A stretch of 64,000 bases of DNA, from NCBI GenBank assembly GCA_963778675.1, contig CAVZVI010000008.1, positions 248,001-312,000 on the forward strand, written 5' to 3'. This stretch comes from CAWCDJ01 sp963778675 (GTDB lineage Bacteria; Acidobacteriota; Terriglobia; Bryobacterales; Bryobacteraceae). Each line of letters starts with the position of its first letter. Positions within the stretch are counted from its first letter, which is position 1. Made by a program: the position numbers and the translations under genes. The notes under the pieces were generated by a model. That model saw only the letters and a list, made by a program, of their open reading frames with translations. It searched no databases and was not told the origin of the DNA. This document shows, one piece after another, positions 29,559 to 39,599 of this stretch.

Positions 29559-30916
29559 GGGCCGCGATTGCAGTCGCCGCGATCCTGGCGCTTGCCGGAT
29601 GTACGGTGGGGCCGAACTATCGCCGCCCGGCCGTCAGCATTCCGCCTGCCTACCGAAACGCGGATCAGCCGCCCGGGACTCCTTCGATCGCCGATGAAAA
29701 GTGGTGGACGCTGTTTCAGGACCCGGAACTGCAGACGCTGATCCGGACCGCCCTGCGGCAGAATTACGACGTACGGATCGCGGCGTCGCGCATTTTGCAG
29801 GCGCAGGCCGCGCTGGGAATCGCGCGTTCGCAGCAGTTTCCGGCCGTGAGCGGGGCCGCCGGGTATACCGGCCAGAAGATTCCGTCCTTTGCGTTCGCCG
29901 CCGCCGGATTGCAGGCGATCTTTTCCTGGAACATCGACTTCTGGGGCGAATACCGGCGCGCCACGGAGGCGGCCCGCGCCAACCTGCTCGCCTCGGAGTG
30001 GAACCGGAACCTGGTCTTGAGCACCGTCGTGGCGGACGTCGCCTCCGCTTATTTCCAGCTTCGGGAACTCGATCTGGAGCTCGAGATCGCGAAGCGGACA
30101 TATGCGTCGCGGCAGCAATCGCTTCAGCTTACCCAGACGCTCGAGCGCGGCGGGGCGGCAGGTCTGCTCGACGTGCGGCAGGCCGAGCAACTGGTGGAAA
30201 CGGCGGCGGGAACGATCCCCGAGACCGAGCGCCAGATCGCGGTGCAGGAAGATCTGATCAGCACGCTGACCGGCGAAAATCCGCACGGCATTCCGCGCGG
30301 CCTGCGCATCACCGAGCAGCCGCTGCCGCCGGAAATTCCTCCGGGCCTGCCCTCGGAGTTGATCGAGCGGCGTCCCGATATCCGTGACTCCGAAGCGCAG
30401 CTCATGGCCGCCAACGCGGAGATCGGCGTGGCGCGGGCACAGTTCTTCCCGAGCCTGCCGTTGACCGGCGCGGGCGGCCTGGAGAGCACGCGGCTGGCGC
30501 GGTTGTTCAGCGGAGCGTCGGATGCCTGGAGTTTTTCGGCGCAGGTATCCCAGCCGATCTTTACCGCAGGCCGCCTGCGGTCGAACCTCCGGCTGGCCCA
30601 GGCGCAGCAGCAGCAGGCGCTCCTCAGCTACCAGCAGACGATTCAGCAGGCCTTCCGCCAGGTCTCCGACGCGCTGATCTCTTACACCAAGTTTCGCCAG
30701 TTCCGGGAGCATCAGGAGCGGCTCACGACGGCGGCTGAAGGGGCGGCCAACCTCTCGGAGATGCGCTACCGCGGCGGCGCGGCGAGCTATCTCGAGGTCC
30801 TCACCAATGAGACGAATTATTTTTCCGCGGAGCTGAACCTGGCACGGGCCCGGCTGGATGAGCGGCTCTCCCTGGTCCAGGTCTACAACGCCCTGGGCGG
30901 CGGATGGCAGCAGTAG
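29555..30916 (+). CDS. NodT-family outer-membrane efflux lipoprotein
   Basis: A 453-aa channel of the NodT/OprM type. The signal ends in LALAGC (Cys16), then TVGPNYRRPAVSIPPAYR, the standard OprM start. Two OEP repeats follow, with LQTLIRTALRQNYDVRIAASRI and RRPDIRDSEAQLMAANAEIG. The end has RYRGGAASYLEVLTNETNY. It should form the exit duct for the preceding pump. The ATG at 29555 overlaps the pump stop. Only 15 bp separate its stop from the convergent next gene. Confidence 0.95.
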
Positions 30917-30931
30917 GGAAGGGAAGGCTCT

Positions 30932-31285
30932 CTACTTCCAGGTGGACATTGAGTTGCTGCGCGTCTGCGAGTCGTCCCGCTGGCGGCGCGGCACGCCTTT
31001 TCGGGCTTCGGCTCTTCGCGCTTCGGCGAGGGCGCGGTTGTCTACGTGGCGGCGCAGATCGTCGCTGACCAGCTCGTGATCGCCTTCGGCATTGCTTTCG
31101 AGGTCTTCGGCGAGTTTCCGGGCGCACAACGCGGGCCCCTCCTGAAGGCCGACGCGGTGCTGCAGGAAGAGGCTGATATCGGCCGTAACGATAAAGTGCC
31201 TGGTGGGTTCGGCCTTTGCGATCGCGTCGAACTTGTATGCGCGAGCGTTCCCGCTTTGATCAAAACCCAAGTACCGAAATTCCAT
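30932..31285 (-). CDS. Conserved-looking hypothetical protein, 117 aa
   Basis: A soluble protein I do not recognise. It starts MEFRYLGFDQSGNARAYKFD, continues with ADISLFLQHRVGLQEGPALC, and ends in a highly charged tail rich in Arg, Asp and Ser. The ATG at 31285 is chosen because AAAGGGAGC lies just upstream; the frame is open for 53 more codons. There is no signal peptide or membrane segment. It is monocistronic and convergent with the efflux operon. Confidence 0.72.
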   Translation of the reverse strand: MEFRYLGFDQSGNARAYKFDAIAKAEPTRHFIVTADISLFLQHRVGLQEGPALCARKLAEDLESNAEGDHELVSDDLRRHVDNRALAEARRAEARKGVPRRQRDDSQTRSNSMSTWK

Positions 31286-31481
31286 GAAATGCTCCCTTTG
31301 GTGCGATGAGCTGCACCAGTTTCCGCCTGGGGACTCGGTTCGTACGGGCTGCGCCTGCTCCCGGACTGCCTGATTCTCGGCAGGGAGCAGCTGGCCAAAG
31401 CTCGTGGCCGCTCGGTGGGGAGAACTGTTCGTATTATCGCACATTGGGTCTTCCGGCCAGACGAGCCAGGGGTTCCCATGG

Positions 31482-32558
31482 TTACGCGCCCGCGATTTCC
31501 TTGGCCTTGGCGAAGAACTGGCGCTTCCGTTCGGTATTGATTCCCCAGTTCACGGGCGGGCACTGATATCCGTCGGAGTAGTCGCTTTTGCCGGGATCGA
31601 AGTAGCCCCACGAGACGTATTGGCCGAGGGCCGTCATCATGTGGCTGTCGGGAGCGTCGAAGCGGAAATGGTCGTCCTCGTTGATGAGCACCGGCATCGG
31701 ACGGTAGCCGTCCGCCTGGCGGGTGGTTTCGATCATGCGGCGGATGCGGGCCGGATCGTCCGGTCCATTCCCGTGGAGCAGGATGAAGTCGGAAGCCTTG
31801 ATGACGTTCGAACGAGCCGGGGTTCCCCCGCCGTAGCTGGCGCCTACGAGCATCCGGCGCCCGCCGTGTGTGATGCTTCGGGCCTGCGCGATCAGCTCAT
31901 GTACCCGGTCCGCTTTGAGAATCGCGTGATCGTACGCTGCGATGTTGCATTCGTTGTCGATCTCCACCAGGACGTTGCGGTAGTTCCGTTCCAGCAGCCA
32001 GTGGGTGGCATTGGTCACGGCGCGCCGCACGGCCGCTTCGTCCTTGACCCGCTGATCCTGCCCGAAGTAGAAATAGCCGACGATCGCCACCATGCCGAGC
32101 GAATCGGCGCGGTCGAGGACGCGCGCCAGCCGGTCCATATAGTTCGGCCGCAGATTGCCGCCGGGGTCGATCGCGCTGTTCTCCCATGGCTGTGCCTTGG
32201 AGTATCCCTCCGGGCTGCCGCCTTGCAGGTTGATGGTGAAGGCCAGCACGCCGTTCTTCCGCCAATCCGCGAGGGCGGCGACGAATTCCCGCGTGTTGCG
32301 CCGCGGGTCCCACTTGCCGGTGTCGGGATACACCCATCGTCCGCGAGTCTGGGGGTTGAGGTCATCGAAGATGCCTTGGACCGCACGTACGTTCAGCAGC
32401 AAGCCCTCGATTTTCATTCCGCGGTAGGTGCGGCCCTGATAAGTCGGCTGCCCGTTCAGGAAGAAGCGATCTCCCTGAATGGAGACGGTAGTCCGCCCCG
32501 CCGCGCGCAACGGCCACGGCGCAGCGCCGGCCAGAGCCAGGAACGATCTGCGGTTCAT
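31482..32558 (-). CDS. Exported GH5-like glycosidase
   Basis: A 358-aa protein with a Tat-type signal (MNRRSFLALAGAAPWPLRAAG). It looks like a TIM-barrel glycosidase: a GVLAFTINLQGG strand, YMDRLARVLDRADSLGMVAIVGYF, then the likely acid/base Glu in NVLVEIDNEC and a likely nucleophile Glu in MPVLINEDDH. The family resembles cellulase/GH5-clan enzymes, but the substrate is unclear. A weak extended -10 box (TGTTATACC) stands about 12 bp before the start. Confidence 0.78.
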   Translation of the reverse strand: MNRRSFLALAGAAPWPLRAAGRTTVSIQGDRFFLNGQPTYQGRTYRGMKIEGLLLNVRAVQGIFDDLNPQTRGRWVYPDTGKWDPRRNTREFVAALADWRKNGVLAFTINLQGGSPEGYSKAQPWENSAIDPGGNLRPNYMDRLARVLDRADSLGMVAIVGYFYFGQDQRVKDEAAVRRAVTNATHWLLERNYRNVLVEIDNECNIAAYDHAILKADRVHELIAQARSITHGGRRMLVGASYGGGTPARSNVIKASDFILLHGNGPDDPARIRRMIETTRQADGYRPMPVLINEDDHFRFDAPDSHMMTALGQYVSWGYFDPGKSDYSDGYQCPPVNWGINTERKRQFFAKAKEIAGA

Positions 32559-32608
32559 AACTGACGACTCCGGTATAACACAGCGCGTGGAGCAGAGCCC
32601 GCGGATTG

Positions 32609-34021
32609 TTACCTGGGAGCCGATGCGTGGGCAAACGGCAGGCGCACCTGGAACGAGGTTCTGCCCGGCCGGGAGTCGACCTGCACGTCGCCGTGGTGCA
32701 CGTGCACGATGCGATAGACCGTATCCAGGCCCAAGCCGGTGCCTTCGCCCACCGGCTTGGTGGTGAAGAACGGCTCGAAGATGCGATCGCGAATCTCGGG
32801 CGGGATACCGGGCCCGCTGTCGCGAATCTCCACCAGCACGCGCTGAAATTCGGAGGCCGTCCGAACCACCAGTTCGCCCTCGCCGCCCATCGCGTCGATG
32901 GCGTTGTCGATCAGGTTGGTCCAGACCTGGTTCAACTCGCTGCCGTACGCGCAGATGCGCGGCGTCGAACGGTCGTATTCGCGCACCACCGTAATACCGT
33001 GCTTCAGCCGGTAGTGCAGCATGATCAGGGTATTCTCGAGGCCTTCATGAACGTCGATCTCCTGCTGCGGAGACTGGTCCATGTAGGAATACTGCTTGAT
33101 GGCGCGAACCAGGTCGGAAATCCGCGTCGTCCCGCTGTCGATCTGCTGCACCAGGCGGTTGACACTGAGCGAGGCCGCCAGATGGGTGACCGCGTCGCCC
33201 AGGCTGCCGTCGTCGAACCGGCTGGACAGGCTGCGCAGGGTATCGAGCTCGCATCCGGCATCCACCAGGTCCGGCGCCAGGCGGCGGGCCTCCGCCACGC
33301 CGTGCCCTTCCAGCCAGTTGCCGATTTCTTCTTCGCGGTCGCTGCGATCGAGAGAGTCGAGCGCGGCGGGAGGATGAAGTTTCGGCCAATCGCATTCGAT
33401 CTGTGCCAGAAAGACGCGATCCTCGGGTGAGGGAGTACTTTGGCCCAGGTGGAGGCTGGCGGTGCGGAGCGTGGCCACCGCCTGTTGCAGGTTGACGGCG
33501 GCGTTCCGCACCGCCGCGGCCGGATTGTTCAACTCGTGGGCCAGGCCGGCCGACAACTTTCCCAGGGCCATGAGCTTCTCGCGCTGCTGGTCGTTTCGCG
33601 TCGTCTCGCGGATGCGGTCGGACATCACCCCGACCAGCCGGCCCCCGAGCGCGGGCAGGCGTTCGAGCAGTTCCGGGAAATGCGACACGTTCATTGTCGC
33701 CACGGTGGAGGGCGTCATGGCGCGGGAGGTCAACGGGAATTGCTTGAGCCGGGAATAGGGAAGCATTCCGGTCAACTGGCCGGCGTGGGCGGAGTAGATG
33801 CGGCCGTCGCCGGAGCCCTGCTCACGCTGAATCTGCGCCTCGCCTTCCAGGATCACGATCATGCGGTCGGCCGGAGATCCTTCTTCAACCACGACGTCTC
33901 CAGCCTGGTAGTGCATCAGCTCCATGCGCGAAGCGAGCCATTCGAGGTCCTCTTCCGAGAGGTCGGAGAAGACCGGAACCGCCTTCAATTGCCGGGCCAG
34001 TTCGGTAGTTTGTGATTCCAT
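32609..34021 (-). CDS. Cyclic-nucleotide-binding sensor histidine kinase
   Basis: A 470-aa soluble kinase. Residues about 15-135 form a cNMP-binding domain (PVFSDLSEEDLEWLASRM, YQAGDVVVEEGSPADRMIVIL). The H-box GLAHELNNPAAAV has the likely phospho-accepting His162. The catalytic domain has an N-box VWTNLIDNAIDAMGG, G1 RDSGPGIP, an F-box FEPFFTTK, and G2 GTGLGLDTVYRIV. The binding-pocket sequence is too diverged to say which nucleotide, if any, binds. It starts 1 bp after the response-regulator/thioredoxin-reductase gene, so the two form a cognate pair. Confidence 0.92.
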   Translation of the reverse strand: MESQTTELARQLKAVPVFSDLSEEDLEWLASRMELMHYQAGDVVVEEGSPADRMIVILEGEAQIQREQGSGDGRIYSAHAGQLTGMLPYSRLKQFPLTSRAMTPSTVATMNVSHFPELLERLPALGGRLVGVMSDRIRETTRNDQQREKLMALGKLSAGLAHELNNPAAAVRNAAVNLQQAVATLRTASLHLGQSTPSPEDRVFLAQIECDWPKLHPPAALDSLDRSDREEEIGNWLEGHGVAEARRLAPDLVDAGCELDTLRSLSSRFDDGSLGDAVTHLAASLSVNRLVQQIDSGTTRISDLVRAIKQYSYMDQSPQQEIDVHEGLENTLIMLHYRLKHGITVVREYDRSTPRICAYGSELNQVWTNLIDNAIDAMGGEGELVVRTASEFQRVLVEIRDSGPGIPPEIRDRIFEPFFTTKPVGEGTGLGLDTVYRIVHVHHGDVQVDSRPGRTSFQVRLPFAHASAPR

Positions 34022-34022
34022 A

Positions 34023-35693
34023 TCAGACCTCCGCCAGATACCGGTGGACGAACTGCACGGCGATCGAACCCTCCCCCACCCCGGAAGCCACGCGCTTGAC
34101 GGAGCCGTGCCGCACATCTCCCACGGCGAAGACGCCCGGAACGCTGGTTTCCAGGAGGAACGGATCCCGCTCGAGCGGCCAGCCGCGGGGGTGTTTGCCT
34201 TGACGCGGCAGGTCGGGCCCGGTGAGGATGAACCCGTGATCGTCGCGCTCCACGAAGCCGTCGAGCCACTCGGTGCGGGGCGCCGCGCCAATGAAGACGA
34301 AGACGGAGCCGGCCGGCACCTGCTCCACGGTTCCCGAGCGGCGGCAGGAAATGGAAATCGATTCCAGCTTCTCGTCACCATGCGCGGCGACGAGCTGGGA
34401 GCCGAACTCGACGTGAATGTTGGGCGTCTGGGCAATGTCGTCAATCAGGTACTGGGACATGGTGGCGCCCAGGCTCTCGCCGCGCACGAGCATCGTAACC
34501 CGCCTTGCGTAACGGGAGAAGTTCATCGCCGCCTGCCCGGCCGAATTGGCGCCGCCGACGATGTACACGTCTTCGTCGCGGCAGGAGATGGCCTCGGTGG
34601 ACCCCGCCCCGTAATACACGCCGGCGCCCTGCAGCCGCTCGATGCCCGGCACATCCAGCTTCCGCCATTGCACACCGGTCGAGATCACCATGGCGTGGCA
34701 GGAGAACTCCGATCCGTCTGCCAGCGTGACGATCTTGTACGGCCCCTCGACGCGGGCTTTGGCAACTTCCTGGGGCGCCAGAATCTCCGCCCCGAATCGC
34801 TTGGCCTGGGTCACCGCGCGCCGCGCCAGATCGTTCCCGCTCAGGCCGGATGGAAAGCCGAGATAGTTCTCGATTCGGGAACTGAGCCCGGCCTGGCCCC
34901 CGGGGGCCTCCTTTTCCACGATGACGCTCTTGAGGCCCTCGGAAGCGCCATAAACGGCGGCGGCCAATCCGGCCGGGCCGCCGCCGACGATCACCAGGTC
35001 GAAGAAGTCGGTTTTCGGACGCGTCCGAAGCCCGATGCGATCCGCCAACTCGCCCGCAGAGGGTTGGGCAAGCATCGAGCCGTCCGCGAGAATCACTACC
35101 GGGAGCGTCCCTTTGAGATCGCCGATTAAGGCGATGGTCTTTTCCGCCTCCGCGCTGCGGCCGGCGTCTTCAATGTCGATCCACTGATAAGGAACCTGGT
35201 TGCGGGCCAGGAACTCGCGAATCTCGTAGCACCGCGCGGACCAGCGCGTGCCGATCACGCGGATGCCCTCGAACGGCGGGCGGTAGGATGCGGACCACTC
35301 ATCCAGAAGATCGTCGAGCACCGGATACAGGTTGCGGTCGGGAGGATCCCAGGGCTTCAGCAGGTAGTGATCGAGCTTAACCACATTGATGGCGCTGATG
35401 GCCGCTTCGGTATCGGCGTAAGCGGTGAGCAGGACGCGGCGAACATCCGGGAATTCACGAACCGCGGCCGTGAGGAATTCGATACCGTTCATCCGCGGCA
35501 TCCGGTAATCCGCGACCAGCAGCGCCACCGGTTCGGCGCGCTGGGAAAGCCGGGCCAGAAGTTGCAGGGCCCCGGCGCCGGAATCGGCGGAAACCACGCG
35601 GTAGCGGTCGCTGTACTGCTTCCTGAGATCGCGCTCGACGGCCCTCAGCACGTCCGGGTCGTCGTCCACGGCGAGCAACACTGGTCTTGGCAT
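34023..35693 (-). CDS. Response regulator fused to thioredoxin-reductase-like flavoprotein
   Basis: A 556-aa three-part protein. Residues 1-125 are a receiver with Asp62 in LLVADYRMP and the Lys in YLLKPW. Residues about 142-225 resemble a glutaredoxin-like fold (IRVIGTRWSARCYEIREFL). Residues 232-556 form an FAD/NAD(P)H reductase with GGGPAG (237-242), a second Rossmann motif VGGANSAGQAA and the closing VFAVGDVR. Where thioredoxin reductases carry CxxC, this reads YGAGSTEA, so the redox disulphide is missing. GAGGGG precedes the ATG at 35693. The partner kinase follows directly. Confidence 0.93.
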   Translation of the reverse strand: MPRPVLLAVDDDPDVLRAVERDLRKQYSDRYRVVSADSGAGALQLLARLSQRAEPVALLVADYRMPRMNGIEFLTAAVREFPDVRRVLLTAYADTEAAISAINVVKLDHYLLKPWDPPDRNLYPVLDDLLDEWSASYRPPFEGIRVIGTRWSARCYEIREFLARNQVPYQWIDIEDAGRSAEAEKTIALIGDLKGTLPVVILADGSMLAQPSAGELADRIGLRTRPKTDFFDLVIVGGGPAGLAAAVYGASEGLKSVIVEKEAPGGQAGLSSRIENYLGFPSGLSGNDLARRAVTQAKRFGAEILAPQEVAKARVEGPYKIVTLADGSEFSCHAMVISTGVQWRKLDVPGIERLQGAGVYYGAGSTEAISCRDEDVYIVGGANSAGQAAMNFSRYARRVTMLVRGESLGATMSQYLIDDIAQTPNIHVEFGSQLVAAHGDEKLESISISCRRSGTVEQVPAGSVFVFIGAAPRTEWLDGFVERDDHGFILTGPDLPRQGKHPRGWPLERDPFLLETSVPGVFAVGDVRHGSVKRVASGVGEGSIAVQFVHRYLAEV

Positions 35694-35769
35694 GAGTCCC
35701 GTCCCCTCGGAAGAATCTCGCTTTCCTCCAGGGTACAACGGACGGGGAGTATTCCAACGCGTGCAATCG

Positions 35770-36198
35770 CTATGAGGGCATGGCCGTATGCTGGCGGAAC
35801 CGGTTCAAGATATGGGTAGCGCGCGTAACGTCTTCAGTCGAGCCGTTTGCGATCAGCAGGTACTTATTGGCCCGCAGTTCGGCTTCGTACTGCCTGGCCA
35901 TGGGCCGGCTGACACCGATGGTGTAAAGACCGGCGCCGAACGCGCTTAGCTCGCCAAAGATCGTCGCGTTCGCCATCACTGCGATGAGCCAGGTTTCCAT
36001 CGGCCCCAGAACGAAGATCTCACCTACGTCGGGCAGAGAGAATACACTGTAGGCTTCGTCATTGTCCAGCGGCAGACCTTTCCTGCAAACTAGAGAAAGG
36101 GAACGTTTGTCGAATCCCGCTCGGGAAAGCGCGGTCCAGGCGCTCCTGGCTTCCATGTGGTTGGCGAAAACCACAACAGCTACGTTTTGCTCTGACAT
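35770..36198 (-). CDS. YflT/17M-like general stress domain protein
   Basis: A 142-aa protein. The first half, VAVVVFANHMEARSAWTALSRAGFDKRSLSLV, has the pattern of the general-stress 17M/YflT fold. The second half has a Gly/Ala-rich hydrophobic stretch (FGELSAFGAGLYTIGVS) and then YEAELRANKYLLIANG, as in proteins that present a hydrophobic hairpin between two ferredoxin-like strands. The role is unknown; the family is linked to stress. It lies between two signalling clusters and is transcribed away from the following kinase. Confidence 0.65.
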   Translation of the reverse strand: MSEQNVAVVVFANHMEARSAWTALSRAGFDKRSLSLVCRKGLPLDNDEAYSVFSLPDVGEIFVLGPMETWLIAVMANATIFGELSAFGAGLYTIGVSRPMARQYEAELRANKYLLIANGSTEDVTRATHILNRFRQHTAMPS

Positions 36199-36416
36199 GT
36201 GGCCCTAACGCCTTTGAGATCAAGCAACTTCCGGGCCAGTAGGGAAAATGCCGGATTTCACCCGTATCCCGCCAGCATCCTGCCACCTTTTACGGCATGA
36301 TGCCGCGATAACGTACAACGCCTCGAATGCGGGGCCGGCGGGAGACGTTCCAAGGGCCGCCCGGGAGCGTTTCGTTAGTGTGAATCCCGGTTCCGGCCGG
36401 ACGATGGCACCGTTTG

Positions 36417-36425
36417 TGCTACGAT
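36417..36425 (+). promoter_or_regulatory. Extended -10 box TGCTACGAT
   Basis: TG-C-TACGAT lies 25 bp before the ATG at 36451 and covers the alternative ATG at 36424. It favours 36451 as the true kinase start. Confidence 0.45.
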
Positions 36426-36450
36426 GCTCCCAACCGATCAGGTCAAGCCC

Positions 36451-39207
36451 ATGGACAGGCTGTTAATCGGCGCTTTCGGACTAGCTCTGGCGGTCTTATC
36501 CGGTATCGGTTTTCTATCCTACCGCAGTACCGAGGAGATGATCGCAGTCGAGCGGCAGGTCGACCGGACACACGAGGTGCTGCAGCGTCTCGACAGTGTG
36601 CTGGCGGATGTCCTGCAGACCGAGAGTTCCACGCGCGGCTACGTCATGTCGGGCAACGATCAGTACCTGGCGTCGCGGCAGGCGGCGGACAGCGAGTTGG
36701 AGCAAAGCCTGACCGCCCTCCAGACGCTACTGGCGGACGACACCCAACAAATGCAATTGCTGGGCGAACTCAAGACCCCGGTCGAAAGAAAGCTGGGTCT
36801 CGAGGCGCGCAAGGTCGAACTCCGGCGGGACGGACATCCGGAGTTGGCCGTACAGGCATTCCTGACGGGGGAGGGAAACGAGACTTCCGAACAGGTGCGC
36901 GGCCTGGTCAACCGCATGAAGGATCACGAAAGGCTGCTGTTGAAGGCGAGGACGGACCAGGCCAATTCAGATGCAGCCACGTCAATTCGCACGTTGTGGA
37001 TAGGCTCGCTGCTCAGCTTCCTGACGCTGAGCCTGGTGTGCTACAACCTGATCCGGGAGATCTGGCGGCGGAGGGCTTCCGAGTCCCGGCTGGTTCACTC
37101 CAACCGCATGTACGCGCTGTTGAGTGAAACCAACCAGGCCATCGTCCGGGCGCGCGAAAGCCGGACGCTTCTGCGGGAGGTCTGCCGGATTGCGGCCTCC
37201 CAGGGGCTGTTCGAGTTTGTCTGGATTGCGCCGGCACCGGCGGAGAATGGGGCCGAGACGGTTGTGTGGCCGGCCTCTTCCGGTTCACGTCCCCCAGACC
37301 CGGCCTGCCGGTGGGAGGAGTCTGCGGCTGCCCGCCTGCGCGAGGGCAAGGCGCTGATCTGCAACGATCTCCAGCGGGAGCCCTGGGATACCCCGTGGCA
37401 CGAGGACGCGCTGGTGCGGGGATATCGCAGCGCCGCGGTATTTCCTATCCGAATGGAAGGCGTCTGGACCGGTGCCCTCGGGTTGTACAGCGCTGAGCCC
37501 GGCATTTTTCAGCCCGCCGTGGCGGCACTACTCGATGAGGTTACCTCAGACCTGGCCTTCGCCCTGATCAACATCGACAGGCAGAAGGCACGCGAACGCG
37601 CGGAGGAGGCGCTGCGAAAACAGGCGCAGATCATCGACCAGGTGCACGACGCCATCATTTCGACGGACATGGAGGGCTTCGTCACAAGTTGGAACAAAGG
37701 TGCTCAAACGCTGACGGGATACTCCGCCGAGGACGCGCTCGGCCGGCACATCTCTTTCCTGTATCCCGTCGAAGAACAGGAGTTTCTGCAGAACGGCCTG
37801 ATACAGCCGCTACGGCAGGATGGTATTCACGAGGCGGAAGTCCGCATGCGCAAGAAATCGGGGGAGGATTTCTACGCGCACCTGGCGCTCTCTCTGCAAC
37901 GCGACCGGGACGGCAAACCCTTTGGAATGATCGGCTACTCGATGGATATCACGAAGGCCAGGGAGTCCGAGCTAGCGCTGCGCGAAAGCGAGGAGCGGTT
38001 CCGCCAAATGGCCGAGAATGTTCGCGAGGTATTCTGGCTGACCGATGTGAAATCCGCGCGGGTCCTCTATCTGAGTCCTGCATTCGAATGGCTGTGGGGC
38101 CGGCCCTGCGCCAGTCTCTCAGGCGAGCCGGCACGCGCCAATGAGGAATGGGTGCACCCCGATGACCGGGCGCGCGTCGCGGAGTACTTCGAGAACGCCC
38201 TCCGCGGCGATGACTCGACCATCGAGTTTCGCCTGTTGCGGCCGGATGGAACCCTGCGCTGGGCGTGGGACCGCGCGTTTCCGATTCGCGACGCGTCGGG
38301 GCGCGTCTACCGGGTCGCGGGCATCACGCAGGACATTACCGCCCGCAAGTCCGCTGAGTTGGAGATCCGCCGGTTGAACAGCGACCTCGAGGGACGCGTG
38401 GCCGAGCGCACTTCGGAGTTGGATCATGTGAATCGCGAGCTGGCCCTTCGAAACCAGGAGGTGGAGCGCGCCAACCGGCTGAAGAGCGAGTTTCTGGCCA
38501 GCATGAGCCATGAACTCCGCACGCCGTTGAACGCGATCATCGGCTTCTCCGATCTTCTGGCGCGCGGCAAGGGCGGACCGCTGAACGAAAAGCACCGGCA
38601 CTTTGTCGGGCATGTGCAGGACGCGGCCCGTCACCTGCTGCAGCTCATCAACGACATTCTCGACCTTTCCAAGATCGAAGCCGGCCGGGTGGAGTTGGAG
38701 CCTCAGGAGTTCTCACTCGCGGGAGCGCTGGATGAAGTTCTCTCAGTGATTACCCCGCTGGCGATCAACAAATCGATCCGGATTTCGACCCGTGCTCCTG
38801 CCGATCAGGTGATCTATGCCGAGCGGATCCGGTTCAAGCAGATTCTGTTCAACCTCTTGAGCAACGCGGTGAAGTTTACTCCGGAGCAGGGAAGGGTAAC
38901 GATCGAGTGTTTGCCGGCTCCGGAAGGGACGGTGATTTCGGTGAGCGATACCGGCGTCGGCATTCCCACCGAGCAGCAGCAAGTCGTCTTCGAAGAGTTC
39001 CAGCAGGTCGATGCCACAACCAAGGGAGTCAAGGAAGGGACGGGGCTCGGGCTGGCCATCACGAAACGGCTCGTGGAGTTGCACGGAGGCAGGATCTGGC
39101 TCTCGAGCGAGCCGGGCAAGGGCAGCCGGTTCAGCTTCACGCTGCCCATGAAGCCTGCGGCAGGCGAGACGGCGGCAGTGCAAACGAGGGGTGCACAAGC
39201 CCAATGA
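36451..39207 (+). CDS. CHASE3-GAF-PAS-PAS sensor histidine kinase
   Basis: A 918-aa membrane kinase. TM1 is residues 3-22. A CHASE3-like periplasmic domain follows (VQRLDSVL-type helices, TESSTRGYVMSGNDQYL). TM2 is near 185-205. A GAF domain spans about 225-375, two PAS domains about 385-505 and 520-635 (ISTDMEGFVTSWNKGAQTLTG; EFRLLRPDGTLRWAWDRAF), then a coiled coil. The H-box FLASMSHELRTPLNAI has His687. The ATPase domain has ILFNLLSNAVKFT, SDTGVGIP and GTGLGLAITKRLVELHGG. It has no receiver of its own; the next gene supplies one. ATG 36451 is preferred over 36424. Confidence 0.94.
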   Translation: MDRLLIGAFGLALAVLSGIGFLSYRSTEEMIAVERQVDRTHEVLQRLDSVLADVLQTESSTRGYVMSGNDQYLASRQAADSELEQSLTALQTLLADDTQQMQLLGELKTPVERKLGLEARKVELRRDGHPELAVQAFLTGEGNETSEQVRGLVNRMKDHERLLLKARTDQANSDAATSIRTLWIGSLLSFLTLSLVCYNLIREIWRRRASESRLVHSNRMYALLSETNQAIVRARESRTLLREVCRIAASQGLFEFVWIAPAPAENGAETVVWPASSGSRPPDPACRWEESAAARLREGKALICNDLQREPWDTPWHEDALVRGYRSAAVFPIRMEGVWTGALGLYSAEPGIFQPAVAALLDEVTSDLAFALINIDRQKARERAEEALRKQAQIIDQVHDAIISTDMEGFVTSWNKGAQTLTGYSAEDALGRHISFLYPVEEQEFLQNGLIQPLRQDGIHEAEVRMRKKSGEDFYAHLALSLQRDRDGKPFGMIGYSMDITKARESELALRESEERFRQMAENVREVFWLTDVKSARVLYLSPAFEWLWGRPCASLSGEPARANEEWVHPDDRARVAEYFENALRGDDSTIEFRLLRPDGTLRWAWDRAFPIRDASGRVYRVAGITQDITARKSAELEIRRLNSDLEGRVAERTSELDHVNRELALRNQEVERANRLKSEFLASMSHELRTPLNAIIGFSDLLARGKGGPLNEKHRHFVGHVQDAARHLLQLINDILDLSKIEAGRVELEPQEFSLAGALDEVLSVITPLAINKSIRISTRAPADQVIYAERIRFKQILFNLLSNAVKFTPEQGRVTIECLPAPEGTVISVSDTGVGIPTEQQQVVFEEFQQVDATTKGVKEGTGLGLAITKRLVELHGGRIWLSSEPGKGSRFSFTLPMKPAAGETAAVQTRGAQAQ

Positions 39208-39599
39208 AGAAAGTTTTGGTAGTCGACGACAACCCGGTAAGCAGAGAGCTGATTCGCGAGGTGCTGGAGGCTCCGGACCTGGAGATTCTGGAAGTTCCGG
39301 ATGGGAAGGCCGCCCTCCAGTCGATTGCAGAGTTGCATCCGGACGTGGTACTCATGGACATCCAGATGCCCGTGCTCGACGGCTTCGCGGCATTGCGCGA
39401 GCTGCGCAAGGATCCGAGTTTCCGAAAGCTGCCGGTGCTCGCGGTGACGGCCTTCGCCATGCGCGGTGACCGGGAGAAGGCGCAGCGCGCCGGCTTTGAT
39501 GCCTATATCACCAAGCCGATCGACGGCGCGGAGCTGGAACGCCTGGTCCGCGCGTTCCTCGGCGGCCAAAGCAACGAAGCGGTGTCCAATGGCATCTGA
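39204..39599 (+). CDS. CheY/DivK-like single-domain response regulator
   Basis: A 131-aa receiver with no output domain. VLVVDDNPVSRELI begins the fold, Asp52 in VVLMDIQMPVLDG is the phosphorylation site, and AYITKPI has the conserved Lys. It overlaps the kinase stop by 4 bp and the next regulator by 11 bp. It should receive phosphate from the preceding kinase and pass the signal by protein contact or phosphotransfer. Confidence 0.94.
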   Translation: MKKVLVVDDNPVSRELIREVLEAPDLEILEVPDGKAALQSIAELHPDVVLMDIQMPVLDGFAALRELRKDPSFRKLPVLAVTAFAMRGDREKAQRAGFDAYITKPIDGAELERLVRAFLGGQSNEAVSNGI

